IMG/VR virus record: IMGVR_UViG_3300050011_000306
Span: 1 to 50,937 of that record
Source: a virus
Strand: one strand, 5' to 3'
DNA length: 50,937 nt
The notes beneath the pieces are model-generated. The model had not been told where the DNA came from. It saw only the letters and a program-made list of their open reading frames with translations, and did not search any database. This document shows, in pieces, positions 15,792-23,050 of this stretch. Position 1 is the stretch's first letter; each line of letters begins with the position of its first letter. Position numbers and translations under genes: made by a program.

Positions 15792-17438
15792 CTAGAAATT
15801 GCCCTTGTTGTAACTCATTTCGAACTTGGTCAAGTAGGCTTGGAATAAATCCGGCCCGCTGATGGTCCCGCCGAACTGCACACCCAAACTCAACTGTATG
15901 ATGGGCTCTCGGTGACGACTCGGGCGCGAATGGCCCGAAATAGTCTGGGGCGGATTGATTGAGTATCCGCTTCCGTAGTACTGCGTCCCGCCAATCCACA
16001 AGCGGCCAGCGCAACTAACGACCGGCGTACCCACGCCGTTTCCGGCGAGCGTAGCAATCAGCGTCCAACTATTCATTGTACCCGGCACCAGAGCCGTGGG
16101 GCTCACCAAAGTAAACAGGGTGTCGATAACCTGCGCCTGACCGAAGCCAAAATAGTTCTGTGACAGAATGATATTGACAGTCGGACTAACCGCAGAGGCA
16201 GGAATGAAAACCATTCCCTGCGCGGTCACTGTGTAAACCTTGCCTGAGAGGCGAAGGTTGTCGGGCGCGACTAAGAGTTCGCCCGGCGCCTGCACGCGTC
16301 CCTGAAAACCTTGGTTGTCCGGGGTTCCCGGAGTTGACCAACGTGGCGGCAGCACAGAGCCCGCATTCACATTGGGGAGAAAACTTGGCTGGTGAAACAA
16401 CTGCAACGTATTGGAGTTCGTGTCCAGATACGCAGGATTCGATAACGTGACTCCGAACTCTCTCAAGATGTACGGAGACGGCTGACTCCCCACCGGGTTC
16501 GACGAGAACACACCCATGCTGCCACGACCTGCCATGGCGCACGCAAGCGACACCACAACCTCGCCCGTCAAATTTCCGATAAGAGAACCCTGCCCCGCCA
16601 TAGCTGCGGCCAAAGAGGCCGAAGCGGATAGTGTGGCCGAGAGCGAACCCGTTCCAGCCATTGCGGCAACGAGGTTCGGACTGATAAATGTAGTGAGGTT
16701 TGCAACAACCGAGCCATGTCCTGCAAGAACTGCGGCTAAAGATCCGGTACCGGAAAGTGTTCCGCTAAGAGATCCGGCCCCGGCCATCGCTGCCACAATA
16801 TTCGAGAGCGATGCTCCTGCCTTGAACGCGACGCCAACAATCCCTCCGGCTGGGGAACCTGCAGTCGATATGCCGAGAACTGCGCCCGTCTGCGGCGAGC
16901 TGTACGTTGTATAGGCCCCTGCTTGACGAACGTTTTGAAAGGATGAAGTCTCAAGGATCATCGGCGGTGTCGCGCTCCACCCGCCAACTCCATTCCGATC
17001 ATATATGCCGCAGAACGCTATTTCGTCTGTGCCCGACGTGTTTGCCGAGGCGGTATTGCTGAGACCTGCCGAAACCAGCGCCCCCTCTAGGAATAGCACG
17101 TCGAATATAGGCGTGCCGCCCGTGATGGGAACGACCCAGACATACAGAAGTGCTGTACCGGAATTTGGCTGCCAATTCGCCGTAACAACTAGCGCGGCGT
17201 TTGCGGGCGCGCCGAAAGTGTAACCGAACTGATAGTCGTCAGTCCCGTCCGATATCAACGTAGTTGACGCGTACACGTTCGAACTTGAGTCCGTGACGAC
17301 GACGGGTGTATCAACAGTAGGCGCGACAGCAAGAAAGCAAATCATCGCACCCGAAGGAACGTTGATAGCGTTCGAAGTCACAGGTGAGAAAGCTGAGCCA
17401 CCCGTAAAACTTACAAGAGGAGTCCCGAAAATACTCAT
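15792..17438 (-). CDS. Large virion or fibre protein with AMAGxGSL repeats
   Basis: 548 aa. A beta-rich N-terminal domain (about 1-205) is followed by five imperfect repeats of A-A-M-A-G-x-G-S-L-x-x-x-L (about 213-305), hydrophobic and glycine-containing. A second beta domain (about 320-548) follows, with PPRWSTPGTPDNQGFQG and LSLGVQFGGTISGPD. It looks like a tail fibre or head-surface protein. It is immediately upstream of the glycan genes and so is a candidate acceptor. Start supported by AAGGAGCG. Confidence 0.6.
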   Translation of the reverse strand: MSIFGTPLVSFTGGSAFSPVTSNAINVPSGAMICFLAVAPTVDTPVVVTDSSSNVYASTTLISDGTDDYQFGYTFGAPANAALVVTANWQPNSGTALLYVWVVPITGGTPIFDVLFLEGALVSAGLSNTASANTSGTDEIAFCGIYDRNGVGGWSATPPMILETSSFQNVRQAGAYTTYSSPQTGAVLGISTAGSPAGGIVGVAFKAGASLSNIVAAMAGAGSLSGTLSGTGSLAAVLAGHGSVVANLTTFISPNLVAAMAGTGSLSATLSASASLAAAMAGQGSLIGNLTGEVVVSLACAMAGRGSMGVFSSNPVGSQPSPYILREFGVTLSNPAYLDTNSNTLQLFHQPSFLPNVNAGSVLPPRWSTPGTPDNQGFQGRVQAPGELLVAPDNLRLSGKVYTVTAQGMVFIPASAVSPTVNIILSQNYFGFGQAQVIDTLFTLVSPTALVPGTMNSWTLIATLAGNGVGTPVVSCAGRLWIGGTQYYGSGYSINPPQTISGHSRPSRHREPIIQLSLGVQFGGTISGPDLFQAYLTKFEMSYNKGNF

Positions 17439-17447
17439 GGGCGCTCC

Positions 17448-17888
17448 TTAGGATTCTGTAATCGTCAGCGCGCCGATGGCGAAGCTCGGAGTTATCCCCG
17501 AACTAACCGCCAAAGGCGTAGTCAAGGCTCCGAACCAAAGCAGGTTGCCCGTGCCGGACGCGAGGGTTCCGATAGCGGCGTACGTTTCTGATTCGCTGCC
17601 GCCTGTTGCTGCCGGGAAAGTCACCGCGGCGACGTTCGAAATCGTCTCGCCCGTAATTGCCCAGCCGCCGGACGTGCGCGCGACTGGCACGCGGGAATAA
17701 CTCGTGTAGGCCGCTTCGCTCGTGGTCTGGTTGCCGGTAGCGCCCGGGTTCGCAGTATGCAAGCTGACGTACAAGTTAGTCAGCGGGCTGCCCGCGTTCG
17801 CGAGCAAGCTAGCGATCTCTGAGAACGTTGCTTGAAAGATTGCTTCAAGGAACAAGATGCTGTTGGTGTTTCCTTTTCCGGTTGCCAT
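17448..17888 (-). CDS. Phage structural protein of the LYVSLHTA type
   Basis: 146 aa. The pattern LTNLYVSLHTANPG...NQTTSEAAYTSYSRVPVAR, GWAITG, VTFPAATGGSE and LLWFGALTTPLAVSSG is shared by a widespread family of small phage virion/tail proteins known mainly as hypothetical. Function unproven. It lies 9 nt upstream of the large fibre gene and 8 nt after the membrane protein gene. Confidence 0.65.
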   Translation of the reverse strand: MATGKGNTNSILFLEAIFQATFSEIASLLANAGSPLTNLYVSLHTANPGATGNQTTSEAAYTSYSRVPVARTSGGWAITGETISNVAAVTFPAATGGSESETYAAIGTLASGTGNLLWFGALTTPLAVSSGITPSFAIGALTITES

Positions 17889-17896
17889 GATGCTCC

Positions 17897-18241
17897 TTAT
17901 TTCTTTGCGTTGTTAATCGCGTTGTTGCCCTTAGCCGCCAACAGCCCTGTGACGCCCATCGCTACCTGCGTCCCGGCAATCATCACTTGAAGAATCATGA
18001 GGCCAGTGTGATCAGGAGCTATGTGGGGTGCAGCGAACAAACCCAAACACCCTGCCAGAAGCGGGCCACCTGTTTTCACGATGAAGTTAAGTGCAGGATG
18101 AGCAACAAGCCACGTTGCCGAGGAGTTTGTTTCCACTGCGATCTTCTTGACGTCCACGCCAATGTATGTGGTGTATGCGTCAAGAAATTGACCAGTAGTT
18201 CCCAAAGCGGTCGCTGCCGCCAAAACGATGAAGGTGACCAT
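17897..18241 (-). CDS. Membrane protein with three predicted helices
   Basis: 114 aa. Hydrophobic segments at about 3-28 (FIVLAAATALGTTGQFLDAY), 53-72 (FIVKTGGPLLAGCLGLFAA) and 80-102 (LMILQVMIAGTQVAMGVTGLL), with a basic C-terminus. AGGAGCACC precedes the ATG. Topology fits a class I holin, but it is surrounded by virion genes and no family signature is visible. Confidence 0.55.
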   Translation of the reverse strand: MVTFIVLAAATALGTTGQFLDAYTTYIGVDVKKIAVETNSSATWLVAHPALNFIVKTGGPLLAGCLGLFAAPHIAPDHTGLMILQVMIAGTQVAMGVTGLLAAKGNNAINNAKK

Positions 18242-18249
18242 GGTGCTCC

Positions 18250-19290
18250 TTAGGAGTAGTACGCGACCCCGAGGTGATCGAGGTGGTACACAGCCTTGCC
18301 GCCCTGAACCGTCACTTGAAGAATGTCCTGCAACTGTGCGTTTTCCGAGAACACGTCGGCGAAATAGCCCGCGAGTGTGTTGGTAAGACCCTGACCCAAA
18401 CGGGTGTAGTACTTACCGAACAGAACCTGCTTCGTGGTGCCGCTGCCGTTGCCCGGTGAAGTAGCAGTCGTAGCCGCCGCGATAGTAACTGCGCCGCTCG
18501 ACGTAACGATACCAGCCAGCGCGCGACCGGCCAAGACACCGCCGCCCAGCGTGATGGAGGTGTTGGCGAGAATGTTTCCGCCCATCGTGGAAGTGGCAAC
18601 GGAAGTGAACGAACTGCCGACCAACCAAACCACGTTAGAGGGGTCCGCGCCGTTCTCGAACGTCACTGCTTGGCCTGAGGCCAAGTTGATGGTCGATGAT
18701 CCCTTGAACACATACAGACCGGCGCCGTTCAGGACGAGACCTGTCGTCATGAGCGCAGCACCGAAACTGTAGTTGCCCGGGGTGACGACATTCCCACCCG
18801 AGAAGGCAGTGCTCAAGTTGATTGATCCGCCCAAGGATGTGAAAGACAGACCAGTGTAATAATTGTACGCGATTAAAGCCGCGGCCTGCGCCGCTGCTGC
18901 GTCGGTGTTATCGATGGAGTACGGAGCTGTGACTACGCCCGGAGGAAAGCCGGTAATCGATGGTGTCGGAAATGATCCGATGTTCCCGCCTTTGATCACA
19001 GTGCCCGGGGTAGCGTTGGTGATGCCTGCCGCCGCGAGTATCGTGTAATTTGCAGCCGCGCCCAATTTGGAAGCAACGCTTGAGCCACCGCCGCCAGCAC
19101 CGTTGGACGGAAACAGCGTGACAACACCCAACTTGTTGACGTTAACAACGATGTCGCCGCCTTCATCTATGATTTGCAGGAGGTCCAGCCCGAGAGGATT
19201 TGGTAAAGAGGCGAGTGCGGGAATCGAGCCCGGAGTCAAGAAGAGACGACCCCAATCGGCCTGCGTTCCTTTCGTTATCGTTGCTGACAT
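18250..19290 (-). CDS. Virion protein with DUF3494 ice-binding-type domain
   Basis: 346 aa. An N-terminal phage segment (1-75, with a GGGGSS linker) leads into a DUF3494-like beta-solenoid (about 76-270): LGAAANYTILAAAGITN, GTVIKGGNIGSFP, GFPPGVV, DAAAAQAAALIAYN, TPGNYSF, LVLNGAGLYVFK, NVVWLVGSSF, GGNILANTSITLG and GRALAGIVTSSGAVTI. These blocks match the order seen in bacterial and fungal ice-binding proteins. A C-terminal segment (about 285-346, VTVQGGKAVYHLDHLGV) resembles a virion attachment or trimerisation end. Acts probably on the particle surface; ice binding itself is not shown. Confidence 0.8.
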   Translation of the reverse strand: MSATITKGTQADWGRLFLTPGSIPALASLPNPLGLDLLQIIDEGGDIVVNVNKLGVVTLFPSNGAGGGGSSVASKLGAAANYTILAAAGITNATPGTVIKGGNIGSFPTPSITGFPPGVVTAPYSIDNTDAAAAQAAALIAYNYYTGLSFTSLGGSINLSTAFSGGNVVTPGNYSFGAALMTTGLVLNGAGLYVFKGSSTINLASGQAVTFENGADPSNVVWLVGSSFTSVATSTMGGNILANTSITLGGGVLAGRALAGIVTSSGAVTIAAATTATSPGNGSGTTKQVLFGKYYTRLGQGLTNTLAGYFADVFSENAQLQDILQVTVQGGKAVYHLDHLGVAYYS

Positions 19291-19394
19291 GCTGAATCTC
19301 CTGTGGTTCTATAAGTGCCCGGCGATATTCTGCGTGGTGTGCACCACCGCATGAAGGGGGCCCTTCGCGCCGGACCGGCCCCGCAGAGTTTCAA
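19291..19394. other. Intergenic with two GC-rich hairpins
   Basis: Contains GAAGGG-GG-CCCTTC (19353-19366) and GTGGTG-TG-CACCAC (19334-19347). No T-run follows on either strand. They may slow or process the virion transcript; no gene seen. Confidence 0.35.
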
Positions 19395-19628
19395 TTACAG
19401 AAGCGACTTGATCTTGGCGACGAATGCGGTCAGATCGGCGGAAGCTGTAGTCTCGACCTTCGAAACTTCGGTCGTGACATCGAGCTTCAACTTTGCGATC
19501 TCAGCCTTCACCTTGACTTCCTCGGACTTCGCCCAAGCTTCGGCAACTGCTCCGAACACGCCCTTCAAGGTCGCGTACACGCCGATGCCTGCCAACCCAG
19601 CAATTACTCCTGCGATTACGATAAACAT
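19395..19628 (-). CDS. Small membrane-anchored helical protein
   Basis: 77 aa. One N-terminal membrane helix (about 2-22, FIVIAGVIAGLAGIGVYATL) then a long charged amphipathic helix (KSEEVKVKAEIAKLKLDV). AAGGAG precedes the ATG. It resembles the 73-aa protein at 3425-3646 in design. Possible holin/antiholin or virion protein; not recognised. Confidence 0.6.
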   Translation of the reverse strand: MFIVIAGVIAGLAGIGVYATLKGVFGAVAEAWAKSEEVKVKAEIAKLKLDVTTEVSKVETTASADLTAFVAKIKSLL

Positions 19629-19640
19629 TGTGGTCTCCTT

Positions 19641-19961
19641 TTAGATGACTGCGAGAATTTCATTCTCTTTCAAAATCAGCATCTCAACGCCATCAAGTTT
19701 GATGTCGTTGCCGCTGTACTTCCCGAACAGGATTTGATCTCCGACGATGACTTCCATCGGAATGCGCTTGAAGGTAACGGGGTCGATTGCACCGTTGCCG
19801 ACAGCCAACACTTTGCCCATCTGCGGTTTTTCTTTTGCCGACTCCGGGATGAACAACCCACTGGCCGTCTTCTCGTCATCTTGAACGGGTGAAACGAGCA
19901 CGCGGTCTTGGAGAGGACGCGGGTACGACTTTTTTGCCGTCTTGCTTGATGCCTTGCTCAT
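19641..19961 (-). CDS. groES: GroES-type co-chaperonin
   Basis: 106 aa Cpn10. Conserved blocks: RPLQDRVLVSPV, the mobile loop region EKTASGLFIPESAKEKPQ, GKVLAVGNGA, VIVGDQILFGKYSG and ILKENEILAVI. It caps a GroEL ring and helps fold proteins; several phages carry a GroES analogue for capsid folding (T4 gp31 is a functional parallel). No GroEL gene is visible, so it should work with host GroEL. AAAGGA lies before the ATG; a tRNA cluster is directly upstream. Confidence 0.95.
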   Translation of the reverse strand: MSKASSKTAKKSYPRPLQDRVLVSPVQDDEKTASGLFIPESAKEKPQMGKVLAVGNGAIDPVTFKRIPMEVIVGDQILFGKYSGNDIKLDGVEMLILKENEILAVI

Positions 19962-19999
19962 TGTGTTTCCTTTCGTGTGGTGCGATTGTACTTCTCAAA

Positions 20000-20073
20000 T
20001 GGCAGGCCGGGAGAGACTTGAACTCCCAAGTCCCGGGTTGGAGCCGGGCAGTTTGCATTAAGCTTACCAGCCT
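20000..20073 (-). tRNA. tRNA-Trp (CCA)
   Basis: Acceptor AGGCTGG/CCGGCCT with G discriminator and an encoded CCA end. Anticodon stem CCCGG/CCGGG with loop CTCCAAC, so anticodon CCA. T-loop TTCAAGT. The D-stem has a C-A mismatch. Length 74. Confidence 0.9.
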
Positions 20074-20080
20074 ATCGATG

Positions 20081-20156
20081 TGGTTGGCGGGCTAGGATTC
20101 GAACCCAGACTCGTTGGTTCAGAGCCAACTGTGCTACCGGATTACACTACCTGCCA
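20081..20156 (-). tRNA. tRNA-Gln (CTG)
   Basis: Acceptor TGGCAGG/CCCGCCA with one A-C mismatch, encoded CCA. Anticodon stem GTTGG/CCAAC, loop CTCTGAA, anticodon CTG. T-loop TTCGAAT. Length 76. Confidence 0.9.
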
Positions 20157-20165
20157 AGAAAAAAT

Positions 20166-20244
20166 TGGTAGGGTGAGGTGGATTTGAACCACCGTTCTCC
20201 TCTGTCCGAGAGAGGCGAGGACAACCAGACTCCTCTATCACCCT
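20166..20244 (-). tRNA. tRNA-Pro (CGG)
   Basis: Acceptor AGGGTGA/TCACCCT, encoded CCA. Anticodon stem CCTCT/AGAGG, loop CTCGGAC, anticodon CGG. T-stem GGTGG/CCACC with loop TTCAAAT. Only 2 nt separate it from tRNA-His. Confidence 0.9.
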
Positions 20245-20246
20245 AG

Positions 20247-20320
20247 TGGGGTGACGGGAGGGTGTTGGTCCCTCGTACCGCGATTCACAATCGCGTGCTC
20301 TGCCGTTGAGCTACCGTCAC
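20247..20320 (-). tRNA. tRNA-His (GTG), with non-canonical T-loop
   Basis: Acceptor GTGACGG/CCGTCAC, C73 and encoded CCA. Anticodon stem CGCGA/TCGCG, loop TTGTGAA, anticodon GTG. The T-stem GAGGG/CCCTC is perfect but the loop is ACCAACA rather than TTCRANY, and position -1 is T where bacterial tRNA-His genes normally encode G. It may need repair or may be weakly functional. Confidence 0.8.
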
Positions 20321-20386
20321 ACTCGTTTGGACTGGCTGCGCATCTTGTGGATGCTGCGGCTGCTGTCCGAGTGTGAATGCTTTCAT
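20285..20386 (-). CDS. 33-aa ORF running into tRNA-His
   Basis: MKAFTLGQQPQHPQDAQPVQ and 13 more residues. It has a near-perfect GAGGAG site 5 nt before the ATG at 20386, yet its last 12 codons lie inside the tRNA-His sequence. Either the tRNA was inserted and truncated an older gene, or a true small ORF overlaps the tRNA. Confidence 0.4.
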   Translation of the reverse strand: MKAFTLGQQPQHPQDAQPVQTSVTVAQRQSTRL

Positions 20387-20520
20387 GTTACTCCTCAAAT
20401 GGTGCGGCCATTCATATCGCCCCGGGTACGCTTGGAAGTGGCCCGGCGTTTCGTGGGAGGGTTCATCAGTGAGACGTAGACCGCGACGTTGATCTCACCA
20501 TCTTGACCTCGGCAAATCTC

Positions 20521-20742
20521 TTACTGCAAATTCGAACGTGTTCTCTGGTCCATAGTGGTGTTCATCCCACAAGTGATCATGGGGTAGTTCGGCGTCCACG
20601 GATACGGAGCCGCTGGTGCGGGAGCCGGATTCGGGATGTAGATCGGAATAGCCTGAGGCTGCCGCAAGGACAGATCCAAAAGTTGACGCCGGAGTTCCTT
20701 CACTTCCCTTTCCAACTCTTCGATACGCTGTTTCTGATTCAT
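20521..20742 (-). CDS. Coiled-coil, Pro-rich small protein
   Basis: 73 aa. The N-terminus is a heptad coiled coil (NQKQRIEELEREVKELRRQLLDL), then a Pro-rich segment (IPNPAPAPAAPYPWTPNYP). The ATG at 20742 has AGAGGA 5 nt upstream and overlaps the stop of the membrane-protein gene at 20739 (ATGA). Possibly a lysis or virion accessory protein that oligomerises. Confidence 0.6.
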   Translation of the reverse strand: MNQKQRIEELEREVKELRRQLLDLSLRQPQAIPIYIPNPAPAPAAPYPWTPNYPMITCGMNTTMDQRTRSNLQ

Positions 20743-20891
20743 TGCTTCCTCTTGAAACTTTCTCCACAACCACATCGCGGTCGGGAACACGGCTTGTTGC
20801 GTCTTGGGAACAACTTCTGCCACGCGACAATTCCCCACGCGTAGACTATGATCCAAAGCGAAAATGCGTAACCGAACAGGGATGCGATCAT
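20739..20891 (-). CDS. 50-aa membrane protein
   Basis: MIASLFGYAFSLWIIVYAWG then IVAWQKLFPRR and a Cys/Arg-rich tail (CSRPRCGCGESFKRKQ). One membrane helix at about 4-24. It is coupled to the coiled-coil gene by an ATGA overlap and starts 12 nt after the upstream gene's stop. The pairing of a membrane protein with a coiled-coil protein recalls lysis-type pairs, but this is only a suggestion. Confidence 0.5.
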   Translation of the reverse strand: MIASLFGYAFSLWIIVYAWGIVAWQKLFPRRNKPCSRPRCGCGESFKRKQ

Positions 20892-20903
20892 AGCGCCTCG
20901 CAA

Positions 20904-21227
20904 TTATCCAATTCGCGTGGACTCGAACTTCTCGCCCTTGCCCGGCTCTTCCAAATCGCCGCCCGGGGGCGTGTCCTTGCCCAGTTTACTGAGGTTCTGG
21001 CCTTCCTGCAATTCGACCGCGCGCTTGTGCGCGCCTGCGTCGGCCTTGGCCTCTGTTACCGCGGTGTCGGTCGAGAAGCGGTACTTGAACGGGCCGGGCT
21101 CGACGGACTTGCCTGTCGAACGCGTGCCCGCGTTGGGAGCACCATCCATCATATCCGCAGCGTCGATTGCTTCCGGCGCGGTTTTCTTCATGGCCTCAAC
21201 GGCCTCCTGCGAATTCTTGACCTTCAT
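20904..21227 (-). CDS. Uncharacterised charged protein, 107 aa
   Basis: From MKVKNSQEAVEAMKKTAPEA; AGGAG 6 nt before the ATG at 21227. Soluble, charged and probably largely disordered, with KAGAHKRAVELQEGQN-like helical and Pro/Gly/Glu-rich ends. A longer frame using GTG at 21290 is less likely. Not recognised. Confidence 0.55.
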   Translation of the reverse strand: MKVKNSQEAVEAMKKTAPEAIDAADMMDGAPNAGTRSTGKSVEPGPFKYRFSTDTAVTEAKADAGAHKRAVELQEGQNLSKLGKDTPPGGDLEEPGKGEKFESTRIG

Positions 21228-21314
21228 GGTGGCTCCTAAAATAAGCGCCCGTCTCTCCGGGCCCGTCAAGCCTAGTAGGTCGGCTTTCACCAGATGCTTG
21301 CGTGTATCAACGGC

Positions 21315-21357
21315 TTATAGCCGGTTCACTTCGTTCATCAGTCACCTCCGTAGGTGA
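21315..21357 (-). promoter_or_regulatory. 7-codon leader ORF with ribosome site inside a hairpin
   Basis: On the minus strand TCACCT-ACGG-AGGTGA forms a 6-bp stem that buries the AGGTGA ribosome site, followed by the mini-ORF MNEVNRL (21315-21338). It lies about 90 nt ahead of the gene starting at 21227. This has the form of a translational control leader. Confidence 0.35.
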
Positions 21358-21392
21358 ATCTAACCGAACACGGACTTGACAGCTTTTTGCAG

Positions 21393-21878
21393 TCACGCGA
21401 CGGCAGTCACAACCATTGTGGCCGACTGTGCGACTGGCGGCGGGGGAGGCGGTGGTGCGGCTGCGTTAACAGTAACCGTATCCGACGCGCTAAGATTGTT
21501 GCCACTGTCTATGGCAGAGATAACTGCTGCTCCGGGAGCCACAGCGGTAATATTGCCGCTCTGATCCACGGTTGCGATAGTCGTATCGCTGGATGAGAAC
21601 ACTGGCGCCAAGATCGGCGCGATCACGTTTCCTGTTCCGTTGAGTCCTGTGAACTCAGTGAAGACGGCCTTCGCGCCGTTTCCGCCTACGAGAATGGTTG
21701 CTGGCATGTCTTTGTCTCCTATGGTCAGAATCACGGATCGTGCTACTAGCATCCCCCGTGACTTCTTCAATTCGTATTCTTCGATCAGATGGACTTGCTT
21801 TTCGAGTTTTTCTATTCGCTCCAACTCGTCCTGCTTTTCGTCCTTCTTCATATCCAAGCGATCACGACTCCTCAACAT
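21393..21878 (-). CDS. Virion protein with coiled coil and Ig-like domain
   Basis: 161 aa from MLRSRDRLDMKKDEK (AAAGGAG, spacing 6). An N-terminal coiled coil (about 10-45) is followed by a BIG2-like immunoglobulin fold (about 55-140: SSSDTTIATVDQSGNITAVAPGAAVISA, typical TATVD..GxVTAVxxGxATI pattern) and a proline run. Such domains occur on phage surfaces and weakly bind host glycans. The exact virion role is unknown. Confidence 0.7.
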   Translation of the reverse strand: MLRSRDRLDMKKDEKQDELERIEKLEKQVHLIEEYELKKSRGMLVARSVILTIGDKDMPATILVGGNGAKAVFTEFTGLNGTGNVIAPILAPVFSSSDTTIATVDQSGNITAVAPGAAVISAIDSGNNLSASDTVTVNAAAPPPPPPPVAQSATMVVTAVA

Positions 21879-21896
21879 GGATACTCCTTTCGGCAA

Positions 21897-22172
21897 CTAT
21901 TTACCGACTCGCGACAATCGTTCTCTCTCGGTCCCCAGCATGCGATTCACTTTCAAGGGCGGGGCGTTACGGATCTGGGCCTGTTTCAGCGAAGACCGCG
22001 GACAGGGCTTCACGAACTTGACGTCTCCATCTTGGCGCGCGGGCTGAACCATCAACTTGCCTCTTTCGTCCAGTTGGCGACCGGCCTCGTCGTGGAGGCG
22101 ACCGCAATAGGGACAGGGCTCTCCGGCCTTAGTCAGCTCCCAATAGATGTTCTTGGGAGGACTTGACCGCAT
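21897..22172 (-). CDS. Small protein with CPYC motif
   Basis: 91 aa from MRSSPPKNIYWELTK, with GGAG 9 nt before the ATG. EPCPYCGRLHDE near residue 20 could be half of a zinc site. The rest is basic and charged. Not recognised. Confidence 0.5.
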   Translation of the reverse strand: MRSSPPKNIYWELTKAGEPCPYCGRLHDEAGRQLDERGKLMVQPARQDGDVKFVKPCPRSSLKQAQIRNAPPLKVNRMLGTERERLSRVGK

Positions 22173-22309
22173 TGTGTTCTCCGCAGGGGGGCGATGTCGA
22201 ATCATAATCTCTCATTCGGGGAGGTGCACGACCGTCCCCCAGTTTCCCGGGCACATGGTGCGTCTTCGTCAGGGGCTCTCACCACTCTGTCCCTTCCGAA
22301 TGAAACTTG

Positions 22310-22500
22310 GCGGCTCCGACCCATTCGTTTGCACACAGGGTGTTGGCAGGCCGCATGCTCTACCACTGATCTACACGACGTAGTGGGGCGGGATGCCCGT
22401 AGGGCGCGCCTGTTCGGTCGAAGTGGGGATCGAACCCACGCACTATCAATACCCCGAGAACATGCAACACATTACCTGTTGCAGCGGTCGCATCGGGGCT
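22310..22500 (-). other. tRNA-like fragments (possibly degenerate or split tRNA)
   Basis: Minus strand 22416-22440 has a perfect T-arm GTGGG-TTCGATC-CCCAC followed by TTCGACC. About 60-100 nt further along, 22325-22380 has a D-arm-like GATCAGTGGTAGAGC and GCGGCCTGCCAA, resembling a Gly-type anticodon arm. A stem GCCCCGA/TCGGGGT also lies at 22499-22450. I cannot assemble a complete cloverleaf in normal or permuted order, so I call these remnants. Confidence 0.35.
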
Positions 22501-22610
22501 TACAAAATCACGGCGAAGGTGACGAACAATACGGACTTTCCGACTGAGTACGGTCTCGCGTGAAAACTCAATATGGTGGGGCCACCTTTCGGTAAGCCCC
22601 GCAGTGAAAC

Positions 22611-22979
22611 TCAATTTCTTAATCTGTCTTCCTCTTCGGCGTGGCAGTTTGCGCAAAGAAGAGTACACTTGTCTAATTCTTGCTGTATGACGTCCCAAGA
22701 ACGAACGTGACGCCAACAACTTGAGATAGTGAACTTCTTCATCTCTGGGTCTCGGTGATGAAACTGCAAGGCCCACATGCACTTGCTATAACCGCATCGG
22801 GCGCATTTGCCGCCGAGGTATTCAACTGCGCGTATCTTAGTTCGCTCTCTCCACTTGTCAACTCTGAGATTGCTATTACAAGTTTTAGAGCAGAACTTCG
22901 ATTTCTTAGGACCGCGCTTAGGCAATCCCGTTTCCGGGTTCACGTCCGAATCACAATACAAACACTTGAAAACTTCCAT
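22611..22979 (-). CDS. HNH endonuclease, homing type
   Basis: 122 aa. N-terminal zinc ribbon CLYCDSD...FCSKTCNS (about 6-34), then a typical phage HNH: GGKCARCGYSKC, LQFHHRDPEMK and CTLLCANCHAEEE. Start at 22979 has GAGGAGGG 6 nt upstream. It lies between the tRNA-Asn gene and the tRNA-like fragments, and a leader hairpin of the HNH class is 26 nt ahead. Confidence 0.85.
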   Translation of the reverse strand: MEVFKCLYCDSDVNPETGLPKRGPKKSKFCSKTCNSNLRVDKWRERTKIRAVEYLGGKCARCGYSKCMWALQFHHRDPEMKKFTISSCWRHVRSWDVIQQELDKCTLLCANCHAEEEDRLRN

Positions 22980-23005
22980 CTGGCCCTCCTCTAAAGGGTT
23001 TGATC

Positions 23006-23026
23006 GGGGGTGTTAGAGGCACCCCC
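23006..23026 (-). promoter_or_regulatory. HNH leader hairpin, copy 3
   Basis: A perfect stem GGGGGTG/CACCCCC with minus-strand loop CCTCTAA, 26 nt before the HNH start. It matches the hairpins at 3369-3391 and 5229-5251 in stem, loop length and GTGCC start. Confidence 0.65.
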
Positions 23027-23050
23027 AATCGGTACTACGATATAATCGAC

